Below are positions 46,159-57,017 of a stretch of 64,000 nucleotides of DNA, piece after piece. The stretch is from Gossypium raimondii (Eukaryota > Streptophyta > Magnoliopsida > Malvales > Malvaceae). Every line of letters begins with the position of its first letter. The first letter of the stretch is position 1. The stretch is from NCBI RefSeq assembly GCF_025698545.1, contig NC_068576.1, positions 51,742,390 to 51,806,389 on the forward strand, written 5' to 3'. Position numbers and translations under genes: made by a program. The notes under the pieces were generated by a model. That model was given only the letters and a program-made list of their open reading frames with translations, did not search any database and was not told where the DNA came from.

Positions 46159-47963
46159 GTGGTGAATCTCGAGGAATCCGTCGAGAACGTGAAAGAGACG
46201 CTTGAATTGGTCGAGGGACGCACGGATGGGTTTGACTCAATGGAGGAGCAACTCAGAGATTTTGTGTTGGATTCTCTCGATGCCAATAAGGAAAAGATGA
46301 ATGATTTACTCGAGTCCACTGTGGGAAAGCTGGTAGAGAGGGATGAGTATCTCGAGGATATGGCGTTAGCCATGAAGAAAGAAATAGAGGAGCTCAGAGG
46401 AGAGCTCGCGATCTACAAAGCCGCTTTGAGTAATGGGATGTTGTCTTCAAGACCGAAGCAACAAGCAATGGATGTTCCCAAACCGGAGAAGTTTAAGGGT
46501 GCACTGCAAGGGATGTGGACAACTTCTTGTGGGAAATGGAGCAATATTTCCGAGCGATGGGCATCGAGGATGATTCCATTAAGGTAAATACTGCTTCAAT
46601 CTATTTTACTGATGTAGCTCTCTTGTGGTGGCGTCGTAGGTCCACAGATGAGAAACGTGGTGGGAACGCAATTGGGACTTGGGAGGAGTTCCAAAGAGAG
46701 TTGAAGAAGCAATTTTACCCTCAGTATGCCGAGAAGGAGGCTCGGGCAAAGTTGCGTCGTCTCACGCAACACGGAACTATTCGCGAGTATATGAGGGCAT
46801 TTAGCGAGTTGATGCTTCAAATCTTCGACTTGAGCGAGAAAGAAGCTTTCTATTGGTTCGAGGATGGGTTAAAGCCGTGGGCAAAGCATGAGTTGCGAAG
46901 GCAAAGAATCACTAAACTTACTGTAGCCATGGCAGAAGTAGAGTCCTTTGTTGAGCTTGGTCCGGCGAGAGACGAGCTTGAGGCATCTAAGCCCAAAGGA
47001 AAGGGCAATGGTGAGAGAAACCATAAAGAAGATGAGGAGGGACATAGCGATAATGGCAACAGTACTGATAGCACAAGTGGCAATGGGAAACCACGAAATA
47101 CGAATCGGGGATTCGACAACCCAAGGGACAAGAGGAAGAAGATAAAATGCTTCCTTTGTCAAGGACCACACATGGCGCGGAAATGTCCAAATAAAGTGAT
47201 GGTTTCGGTAAAGAAAGATGAGCCGAAGGAAGAGGCGAAGCCTACCGAGGGAAAGACATCGAAAGTCAATTCGATGGTGCTCATTCTTGGGAAGAGGAAT
47301 GGTGCAAATGTGTTGATGTTTGTGGACATCAACATTGCGGGTCAGAAGCGGAGTGCTATTATTGATACGTGAGCATCGGACTTGTTCATGTCAGAAAAGG
47401 CTGCGAAGAAGCTTGGTATATCGATTAGAAAATCGAATAAGAAGATCAAGGTAGCAACTTCTGAGAAAGCCCCAACTGTAGGAGTAGTTCATGATGTGGA
47501 ACTACAAATCGGTGAATGGAAGAGTAAGGAAGAATTCGAGGTAATCCGATTAGATGATTACGATTTTGTGCTTAGCTTAAACTTCCTTGTCAGGATTCAG
47601 GCAACTCTGCAACCATGGGCCGATCAAATCCATATTGTCACCGATCCGTCAACAAAAAGTGTTGTGCCGGTGCATCGGGATGTGAAAGTTGGGACTAAGG
47701 TGTTATCGTCAATCCAACTAGTCGAAGATGTTTCGTATGGTAGAAACATTAAATCGTCGAAACGGAAAGCTACGAAAGCCCCTTCAGAAGTGTTAGTGGC
47801 GCAAGAGACCGATATGAAGCCTGCGGGACCAACTGTGGAGCTGACACCTTTGGGAAAGGTGGGTTGTGCATCGAGCTTCGAGGGGAAAGGAGCGATGCAA
47901 AAACAGTCGAGACGAGTAAATGCGGCGAGTAAGGACATTGCAAACATTCTGATAGTGTTTTGA
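46159..47963 (+). pseudogene. gag and aspartic-protease-like region of the nested element
   Basis: Fossil coding region. Its order is a coiled-coil stretch, a retrotransposon gag domain (WRRRSTDEKRGG, EEFQRELKKQFYPQYAEKEA), a CCHC zinc knuckle (CFLCQGPHMARKCP), and a retropepsin-like segment (words such as FVDINIAGQKRSA and LSLNFLVRIQATLQPW). Gene order and motifs fit the Ty3/gypsy side. It is broken in a few places and no pol domains follow. Confidence 0.8.
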
Positions 47964-48034
47964 ATTCTGACTTGTTGGCTTGGCAAGGTCGTAGGGGCCC
48001 TTTCAAAGTTCATAAGCAATGAAGCAAAGGGACT

Positions 48035-48490
48035 ATGGGTGCTACGAAGCCAAGATGTGAGAATCCCGGGGATTCCAGTGGAAGCAAGTCAAAATTGGGG
48101 CAAGTTAAAGCAGAGACTTCTTGCCAACAGAATGTACCAACGAGTGCAACGGTTCAAGATAAGAGGCGACGGAAGCCGAGGCATAAGTTTCGAAGGAAGA
48201 GACAACCCGATCGCAAGGCAAGTCGGGAAGAAGCTGAGGCAACGAGAAAAGGTGAATCAAGCCAGTGTCATCCAGAAGTCGCAACGAGGGCATTGCGAGA
48301 ATGGGTGGGGGAGAATGTCACGAGCCAAAGTGCAAAGCCCGTGACCATGGCACAAGATGCGCCCCATAGAGGTCCATTGATAAGATGGGGAACATTTAGC
48401 CCACGAGAACTGGGCCGATTCAAGGAATTATTGGAGAAGCCTGTCAAATTGAAGCCTGGATGGCCCGATGATGAAGACATGGCAACTTAG
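48035..48490 (+). other. Basic reading frame running into the 3' LTR
   Basis: An open stretch rich in Lys/Arg (RRRKPRHKFRRKRQ) starts in the internal region and continues into the 3' LTR, ending LKPGWPDDEDMAT. It may be a leftover of the end of a longer polyprotein or a chance frame; no domain is recognised. Confidence 0.35.
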
Positions 48491-48949
48491 GCTAACTTTG
48501 GTAACTAATCTTAGAAGATAGAGAGAATCGTATCTTGTAAAGATTAGATTAGATTTGATATGGTAAATCATGTAAATCCCTAAAATCAAGGGATATAATG
48601 AATCTCGTCCGTCGATGTAAATGTATCTTGACCGTCGGTTTAGGGGGAGCTCAACTATAAATAGAGAGCCTCCCCCTCATTTGTAATCATCTATTGTAAC
48701 TTGAATTCTTAAGAGTAATAGAATTCTTGAGTATTTACTCAAACGCTTTGTGTGCATTCTTTCTTTGGTTTTCTGTTGTTCTTTTGTAGCTTCTTTTGGC
48801 ACAATCGCTTCCGCTATACAAATTGGTGCCTTGGAGGAGTTTTAAGGAATCCTCACTTTTGGGCGTAAAGGCTGACTTAGGCGAGTTTGGAGCAAACGGA
48901 TCGCCTAAGGCCGCACGGTTTGCGAGACGAAAGGTCTAGCCCCGTGACA
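48316..48949 (+). repeat. 3' LTR of the nested element
   Basis: 634 bp, the same length as the 5' LTR with no net insertion or deletion. A purine-rich tract lies immediately before it. Confidence 0.92.
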
Positions 48950-49790
48950 CAAGAACTTACATAACTTATTAATATTTATATAAACTCACATAACTATCAC
49001 ATAAACTTATATGTAAACTTACATAATACATAACTTACATGTTAACTTACATAATACATAACTTATAATTTTTTTTATATATAAACTTACATAATACATT
49101 ACTTACATATTAACTTACATAACTTATTAATATTTATATAAACTTACATAACTATCACATAAACTTATATGTAAACTTACATAATACATAACTTACATGT
49201 TAGCTTACATAATACATAACTTATAAATTTTTTATATAAACTTACATAACACATTACTTACATATTAACTTACATAAGTTATCTACAAGCTTATATATAA
49301 ACTTGTATAACTTACGTAATAACATAACAACTTACATAATACATAGCATACATAACTTACATAACTTACATAATACAAAACTTACATAACTTAAATATCT
49401 TACACAACTTACATAACCTACATAATACATTTAACTTACATAACCTACATAACTTACATAATACAAAACTTACATAACTTAAATATCTTACACAACTTAC
49501 ATAACCTACATAATACATTTAACTTACATAACTTACATAACTTACATAATACAAAACTTACATAACTTAAATATCTTACACAACTTACATAATACATAAT
49601 AACTTACAACTTAAATAACATACATTACTTTGATAACTTACATAACTTACATAATACACAACTTACATAGCTTACTTAATACATAACTTACGTAACTTAT
49701 ACACGTACATAACTTACATAATTTACTTAATACATAAATATATATCATATGATATACTTACATAACTCATTTATACTTACCACTGAACAA
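48950..49790. repeat. ACTTACATAA minisatellite inside the CACTA element
   Basis: Degenerate tandem words ACTTACATAATACATA, ACTTACATAAC and AACTTAAATATCTTACAC. Larger blocks also recur: a block running from ACATTTAACTTACATAACC to the next such start repeats near 49434 and 49516. It continues the AT-rich tract interrupted by the LTR element. Confidence 0.8.
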
Positions 49791-49837
49791 CTTACCCTTG
49801 TAATTTCTGGTGAAAATCAGACTTCAAGAAATAAGAA

Positions 49838-52800
49838 ATGGACCGGTCTTGGATGAATTTGTCAAGGGTATGTGACGGTTATCGAAATGGAGTACAGACT
49901 TTTCTAAATTTTGCATTTCAATATGCAAGCCAAGAGAACATGATTCTTTTCCCGTGTAAGAAGTGTGTCAACATAAACTGACATTATCGTGAAGTTGTAT
50001 ACGAGCATCTAATTGTTGATGGGTTTGTTAGGAGTTATAAACAATGGTTTTTTCATAGAGAATGCCCGCCTAGTACTTCCTCTTCAAGTATGGATGTATC
50101 TTATGATAGTACTGCTTACCATCAGACTGTTAGAGGGGATGACATGGAAGGGATGTTACGGGAAGCATTTAATATTCACAATCATGGTTTACAGTCGTTC
50201 CCAGCTGACTTTGTGGCATCTGATGATTGTAATCTCGGTGGAAATGCTTTTACCGAACCCGGAACAAGTGTACATCATGAAGAGCCGAATGGAGAAGCGG
50301 CGAAGTTCTACGCGCTACTTAATGACATGAACGAAGAACTGTATGAGGGATCAAAATTCTCAAAATTGTCTTTCTGTATTCGTCTTTTTCAGTTAAAATG
50401 TTTGGGAGGGTAGACCGGGAACTCTTTGACAATGCTGTTAGAGTTTTTGAGAGAGATGTTTCCATTTGCAAAAATCCCTCAATCATGCAAGGACATGAAG
50501 AAAATGATAAAAGATTTAGGTCTTGGGTACACCAAAATCCATAGTTGCCCGAATGACTGCATGTTGTATTGGGGCGATCAGAGAAACCAATAGTGCTGTC
50601 ATATGTGCGGCCAATCACGTTGGATAAATAGAAACATAGAAGATGGGAATGATGATGAAAATAATGCACAACCAAGAAAGAAGCCGGTCAAGATTTTGTG
50701 GTATTTTCCGCTGATACCAAGGTTTCAAAGGCTTTTCATGTCGTCGAAGACAGCGGAGTCTATGACGTGGCACTATGATGGACGAACCGATGATGGATTA
50801 TTAAGGCATCCGATAGATTCTTTAGCTTGGAAATCATTTGACAATAAATTTCCAAGCTTTGCAAGCGATCCTAGGAGTGTGAGGCTTGGCTTAGCATCTG
50901 ATGGATTTAATCCTTACAAGATCATGAGTACTGCGTACAGTACTTGGCCAGTAGTGCTTGTTCCTTACAATCTGCCTCTGTGGATTTGCATGAAGCAATC
51001 TTCCCTTATCTTATCTATGATTATCCCTGGAGAGAAAGGGCCCGAGAAAGATATCGACATTTATTTACAGCCACTTATTGAATAGTTAAAACAGTTATGG
51101 GCTGGTATCGAGACATACGATGTGCTGAGAAATGATAACTTTAATTTACGTGCAGCTTTGATGTGGACTATTAATGACTTCCCCGCTTATGCCAATTTAT
51201 CCGGTTGGAGTACCAAGGGTCGTTATGCGTGTCCTTGTTGTGCTGCACAAACATGTTCGCAATGATTATACAATGGGAAGAAGTTCTCTTACATGGGGCA
51301 TCGTCAGTGGTTACCAGAAAATCATAGATTTAAATTTCAGAGTTCAGCATTTGACGGTACTGAAGAGTTCAGAGAAGCTCCTTCGCAAACAACTGGATCT
51401 AAAATCTTGTTAATGTTGGAAGATATGAATTTCAGTTATGGGAAGATGAACCAACCGGCAAATACGCAAAGAAATAAAAGATCAAATGATGAAGCTGATG
51501 ATGACTCTGATGAAGAGGATGATCCTAATGAGGCGGACTTGTGGAAAAAAAGAAGTATTTTTTTGAGTTGCCTTATTGGGAGCACCACCTATTACGACAC
51601 AATCTTGATGTTATGCATATTGAGAAAAATGTCTGCGAGAACATTGTCGGTACAATTTTAAATGTAGACGGAAAATCAAAAGACAATCTTCAGAGTCGAC
51701 TTGATTTAGTTCAGATGGGAATTCGACCTGATCTTCATCCGAATCCACTTTCGAATGGGAAATATCGGTTGCTGCCTTCAATTTTCTCAATGTCCAAGAC
51801 GGAGAAAGAACTGTTTTGCATGGTGTTGAAGGATATAAAGGTTCTAGATGCGTATGCATCAAATATATCTTGATGTGTTAGTGTTAAAGATCGAAGATTA
51901 TATTCGCTAAAATCACATGACTATCACATCTTGATGCAAGATTTACTGCTAGTTGCTCTACGATGTTGTATGTCCAAGAAGGTGACGTCTTGTATAATTG
52001 AACTATCCAATATAATGAAAGCCATTTGTGGCAAAGTTTTGGATGTTCAGGAACTTCAGAAGGTACAGGATCGAGCCACTTTGACTTTGTGCAACATGGA
52101 GAAAATCTTCCCACCTTCCTTCTTCACCATTATGGTTCACTTGATAATCCATCTCCCGCACGAAGCAATTCTTGGCGGACCCTTTTTCTATCGATGGATG
52201 TATCCCATAGAAAGGTGTTAATTAAAATTTTTAAAATTTTCCTTCATTCACCTCTATGGCTTTAGTAATACACTTTTGATAATGTTGTATATCGTGTTTA
52301 GGTTCCTATCCAAATTAAAGTCTTACTGCCGCAACAAGCGATATCCAGAAGGATCGATTGCTGAAGGCTACTTGGCAGAGGAATGTATGACCTTCTGCTC
52401 AAGATATTTGGAAGATGTTGAAACAAGGTTGAACAGACCAAATAGGAATGCTGGACTCACGGACCATAACTTCGCTGATACTTATTTGTTCCAAAGTTTT
52501 GGAGAACCAATCGACAAAGTTGAAATTGCAGAATTAGATCATTTATCGTGGGTACAAGCACATCGATATGTTCTGTTTCACCACGAATCAATGGAACCTT
52601 TACGAAAGTAAGTTCTACAAATTTGATAAATATTTATCAAATTAAAAATTGTTTATCTTCTAACAAAGTGAAATTTTTTTAACATAGTGAGTACAAACAA
52701 ATATTGAGATCTCGTTCTCGCTCCCGAAGAACACAACATTGAGATATCAATAAGTTGTTTACAGAATCTTTTCATGAATGGTTAAGCCAAACGGTATGCA

Positions 52801-53527
52801 GTTGGAGCTTCCGCTTACAAATAATAATGTTTTCTTATAACATTTTTAATTACTCAGTTTACTTTCCATTCAATAAGTTTGGAGTGGGAAGAACGTAAAC
52901 GACGAAGTTAAATGGCTCTCCCAAGGTCCAAATCGAGTGGTTAAAAGATATAGTGCGTTCTTCATCAACGGATTCAGATTTCATACAAAATATCGCGAGA
53001 GGTTGAGGAGAACGCAAAATTGTGGAATAGTTGTTAATTCTGCAATTACAAGTTATGCTAGTGCTAGGGACAATAATCTTGTCGAGGGAAATGTGGAATA
53101 TTTCGGACATCTTACTGACATAATTGAGTTGGATTACTACGGCAAATGGAAAGTTTTCTTATTTCGAGGTGATTGGGCCGATGTTAATACTGCTCGTGGA
53201 ATTAAGCAAGATCAATTTGGTTTTACAATGATGAACTTCGCCCGATTGATTCACACAGGACAACAACTGATAGATGAGCCGTATGTATTCTCATCTCAAG
53301 TCAAACAAATATTTTACTCAAAAGATCCAACTGATGAGGGTTGGTACGTTGTACTCCGTAACATCCCTAGAGACTTGTTTGACATGGGCAGTGGAAGTAG
53401 AGATAACATCGACGACAGATCAGAAACTTTGCCCTTTCCAGAACAAAACTTAAACGATAATATCCCTAGTACTAGTGCACAATTTCAATGGGTTCGTCAG
53501 GATACGGATGAAGATATTTACGAATAA
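49838..53527 (+). pseudogene. CACTA TnpD-type transposase (Transposase_21), decayed
   Basis: Begins at ATG 49838 with the transposase-associated N-terminal domain (MDRSWMNLSRVCDGYRNGV, FPCKKCVN, EHLIVDGFVRSYKQWFFH). The Transposase_21 core follows (YWGDQRN, MTWHYDGRTDDG, LGLASDGFNPYK, DFPAYANLSGWSTKGRYACP, DVMHIEKNVCENI). Then come a DUF4218-like part (HILMQDLLLVALR, LCNMEKIFPPSFFTIMVHL) and a DUF4216-like part (YSAFFINGFRFHTK, YYGKWKVFLFRGDW, FTMMNFARLIHTGQQ). Introns lie near 52215-52302, 52609-52686 and about 52795-52880. Several in-frame stops interrupt the first exon, for example TGA after FPCKKCVNIN where tryptophan is expected, and TAG after QRNQ. It should bind the ends and cut the DNA; here it is not functional. 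Confidence 0.88.
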
Positions 53528-53677
53528 TGATGTAGTAAGATTTTACGATTGTTTAATTATATGTAATATCATAATTTAAATCTTAGTCTTATTATATATT
53601 TCAACTATTTTATATGTCTTTGTTGTTGTTGTAATTAGTTATTAAGTTTTCAACTATTTTATGTTTATTGCGATAAA

Positions 53678-55460
53678 ATGCCTAGAAGAAAAATTCCAAG
53701 GAGAAGCATTGTTCAAAATGATCCAAACTCGATAGAAACAAATAGTACTGAACAACAGATGAATTGGATCTTCAAATGTTCCGATTACACCTGAGGATCC
53801 TACAGAAGTTCAAAGTAATTTTACATTTAATTTACATGCGTGTTGACTTATAATTGATTTATTTTTCAAATTCTTATATTATAATATACCATTTTCATCT
53901 GAAAATGGTGGGACGCGCAGAGGTCGAGGACGTACGCTACTTACAGATTTATACGAGTTAGATCCAGTCGAGCGTGTCATGGTATGCAGAAACAGTTTTG
54001 GTCAGCTTGTTGGATCAAAAGCTCGACTTTTAGCATGATACATGGGCATTTTAGCATGAAATGCGAATATGTTGCCTATCAACTACGAGTCATGGCATCA
54101 AATGCCCGATAGCAACAAAAACCAAGCCATCGATAATATTAAGGTAACAAAATGTTAATGTCATCTGTAATGCTTGGGAAATAGTTTCATTTATATTTAC
54201 TTTATTAACTTGTGTTTTTTATAGGGGAAGTTTGCTTTAGAGGTCTCGGATGCTTATGTAAAGAAGGCATTGGGAAAAAGATGGAGAGACCATAAAAGTA
54301 CTTTGAAGAAATATTATTATAAGACAAAAACAACCCTCGATGAGAAATTGCAAAATGTCCCGCCGGGTATGTTAAGGGACCAATCGGAAGATGCGGTTAG
54401 ATTTTGGCATTCGAAGAAAGGCGATGTATGACGTACTTCCAAACTATTGTAATTATTTTGGTTTATAGTAAATACTATTTACGTATTAAAAATTTCATAA
54501 CGTAGGATCGTGAACGAGTTGGAAAAAGCAGCAGACAGAAACAAAAATTCACTCACACAGCCTGGTCGAGAAGTTTTACATGTGTAGCTGAGGCGGAGGT
54601 ATTTTTAATTTTTTTAATATTGTCAAATATGTATAACTTTCCATCAAATAATATTTTTACTACTATATTGTAGGAACGATCGTCCGGTCAAAAAGTTGGA
54701 CGCCTTCAACTTTTTGAAATTACACATAGGAAGAAAGATAGATCTGCTATGACTCCTGAAGCTGGTGAAATTATGGTACGTTTACTTAATACGATTTGAC
54801 TTGTTTTAGTTATTTATAGTGTTTATTTTCTAATGGTTTAATGTATTGCTTGTAATGCGACTATTGTTATGTTGCATTTATTTTTTTAATATATATTGCG
54901 TTCCTAACTATGTGATTTATTTATTAGGAAAAACTAAAGGATAAAAAGGCGGAGTACGAAGCGATTGCTTCTAGTGATAGTTCTGTTCATCTAAAAGACA
55001 TTGATAACCGGATTATTATTAAAGTTTTGGGTCCTGAAAGGTATGGTCGGGTTCGATTTCAAGGATCTTTTGTTAGTCCAACCCAATATTTTGGATCCAA
55101 ATCATGACAATACATGGCTTGGAGTCGTCGCTCAAGTCAAGTTCGAGGTTAAAAGACCAGATGACTCAGATGTAAGCGACCACATTTGAGGTTCAAAGGA
55201 AATATGAAGAACTCCAGTTACAACTTAAAGCAGAGGCGACAACGAGGGAAGCAGAGGCTACAGCGAGAGAAGTAGAGGCTGCAGCGCGAGAAGTAGCGAG
55301 AGAAGCAGAGGTTCAAAAGAAATATGAAGAACTCCAGCTACAACTTAAAGTAGATGCGGCATCGAGAGAAGCAGAGCAGAGCAAAAAGTACGACGAACTT
55401 CAACAGCAGCTTCAGATTATGATGAAGATGTTTCAGCAGTCGCAACTTCCGCCGTCATAG
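53678..55460 (+). pseudogene. CACTA second gene, Transposase_24 (Ptta/En/Spm) type
   Basis: Begins MPRRKIPRRS at 53678. Exon-like blocks lie near 53678-53813, 53908-54144, 54225-54426, 54507-54597, 54675-54776 and 54929-55460. The family words are VSDAYVKKALGKRWRDHKST, LRDQSEDAVRFWHSKKG, SGQKVGRLQLFEITHRKKD and TPEAGEI. The C-terminus is a coiled coil with repeated KYEELQLQLK...REAE units, ending QQSQLPPS. At least one frameshift is seen in the first block (around NSTEQQMNW) and another around 55100-55190. Position and family suggest the DNA-binding, TnpA-like partner of the TnpD-type gene. Exon borders are approximate. Confidence 0.75.
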
Positions 55461-55674
55461 TGTATTGCATAAATATTTTTATCATTTTAACTTTTAACAT
55501 TTTTGTAAAGAAAAGTATGAATTCACTTTTATTTATTGATAATAATATTATTTTATTAGTTTAATTTGAAATATCATATAATTTTATTATTTTTGGCTGG
55601 TTTAGATCTGGTTGCTTTTGATTTGTTGTTACAGGAGGGCTGATAAAATGGAAAATTTTATTTTACAAAAATCC

Positions 55675-55867
55675 CAAAATTAGTGGCGTTTTTTATAAAA
55701 GCCCCACTAAAGAACATTACTTTTCGCGGCGTTCGTGATGAAAGCGCCGCTAAAGAACATGATTTTTAGCAGCGTTTTTTCGAAGAGCCGCAAACACCTT
55801 TAGTGACGCTAAAAAGCGCCGCTAAAGGCCTAAAAAAACGCCGCTAAAAACCTATTCTGGTGTAGTG
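55675..55867. repeat. CACTA right subterminal region and terminal inverted repeat
   Basis: Only about 190 bp of TTAGTGGCG / GCGCCGCTAAAG motifs in both orientations, ending CCTATTCTGGTGTAGTG at 55867. Far shorter than the left subterminal region. Confidence 0.9.
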
Positions 55868-57017
55868 AATGACGAACATCATAACAATTCTTATTATTGT
55901 TATTATGCCCCAAAAATCTATGCTTTTACTGCTCAAGAAAAAATTGATTGAATAGAAGAATAATGTTTGATCTTCGAGATCTATTACATATACTCTCTCT
56001 AAAATGCCAAATATAATTCTTAAAAAGAAAAATGTAGTTAAATTGGGTTGATTTTAAAATTTTTGAACTTTTCATCATAATTCAGTTTGGTTCTTAATTT
56101 TTATATTAATTTTTGTTTTAATTCTCTAGTTTTATTTTAATAAAATAAATTTTATTTTATAACTTTTGAATATTATTTAATAAAATTTTAATATCTAAAA
56201 TTTTAATATCTACTTTTATAAATATTTTAAAATATATATATGTTTCAAGAACTTTTAAATCATTTTAAATGATTTTCAATATAAAATATTTTTTATATAA
56301 TAAAAATTAAAATTTATTATATATTAAAATAAACAGAATTAGATTCAATTTCGATTAATCACCAATTAATTTGAAATAATTAGAAAAAAAAAAAAAAGCA
56401 GCCAACAAAAGGTAGAAAAAACTACAGGTTTACGCTTCGCCTCTTTACCGGTTTACCTCTTCTTCCAACTTCTCTGCTGATTGCGGAGAGTTTAACCATA
56501 ATTTTTTCAGAAAAATAAGTGTTGAAACTCTTTCTTTGCATTTGTTGATTTCTTCTCTTTGTGGTCTATAAACGAAATCTATCTCGAATTTATTTCCATA
56601 CGTGAAAATTTATATATCTACGTTTACATGTTTATTATCCTGATAAATTATATATCCTTTTCCAAAAAAAATCTCTTATGGTATTTTAATGTTATAGATC
56701 GAACAACAAATCTTTCAATGGATTTTTCTTTTATTGTTTCTTCATTTCTGTCTTTGTTTGATCTGTTGTAGTTTATTTCTTTCTTGTTGTTGTTTTCAGG
56801 TTTTCTGTTAAATTTTAGTGTCTTTAGATGCGTAATCAAATACCCATTTCTCAAATCATTAAAATCTCACAGTTTAACTTCGATATCATCCAGTTGATGT
56901 AATTTTAGCTTCTGGGTACATCTGCATCATGTTTTCTTACTAAAATTATAGTTTTCTCTTCTTTCTTTCTTTTTTTCACAAAAAACTCCTTTTTGATATT
57001 CTTTTGTGAAAACCAAC
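55868..57017 (+). promoter_or_regulatory. Spacer and CCCH-gene promoter/leader
   Basis: The first bases, AAT, are the right target duplication of the CACTA element. To about 56390 the sequence is AT-rich spacer ending in an A run. From about 56400 it becomes mixed and then T-rich with CTTCTCT words, suggesting promoter and leader, possibly with a leader intron. Open frames here show no recognised protein. Confidence 0.4.

Larger units (their letters stand above)
45360..48949 (+). mobile_element. Nested gag-bearing LTR retroelement without pol (Ty3/gypsy-derived, TR-GAG-like fossil)
   Basis: 3590 bp with two 634-bp LTRs (45360-45993 and 48316-48949) that start TGTCAC and end GTGACA. They differ at about fifteen positions (roughly 2.4 percent), suggesting insertion about 1-3 million years ago depending on the rate assumed. 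A primer-binding-like site TGGTATCCAAGC follows LTR 1 (45996-46007; resembles the initiator Met tRNA type), and a purine tract GGGTGGGGGAGAA (48303-48315) precedes LTR 2. Flanking CAAG (or ACAAG) duplicates fit a target duplication. The interior holds gag and protease sequence only; I see no reverse transcriptase, RNase H or integrase. The coding part is broken in a few places. It landed inside the CACTA element, so it is younger than it. Confidence 0.88.
39621..55867 (+). mobile_element. CACTA (En/Spm, CMC) DNA transposon with nested LTR element
   Basis: The left end CACTACATCAAAACAGGC and the right end (reverse complement CACTACACCAGAATAGGT) match at 25 of the first 29 bases, both running into TTTTAGCGGCG. 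The element is flanked by the 3-bp duplication AAT (39618-39620 and 55868-55870), exactly as expected for CACTA. Span 16247 bp, about 12.65 kb without the nested insertion. Order: subterminal array A, telomere-like tract, subterminal array B, leader exons, AT minisatellite split by an LTR element, TnpD-type gene, Transposase_24-type gene, short right subterminal region. Both transposase genes carry stops or frameshifts, so it cannot move by itself, although its ends might still be mobilised in trans. Confidence 0.93.

Noticed and set aside
46850-47190. Minus-strand open frames over the gag region
   Set aside because: They are shadows of the plus-strand gag-like sequence and show no domain of their own.
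57006-57017. Start of the CCCH protein at 57006
   Set aside because: That codon is GTG; the first ATG in frame is 57018 and gives the family N-terminus MDYSRDN.
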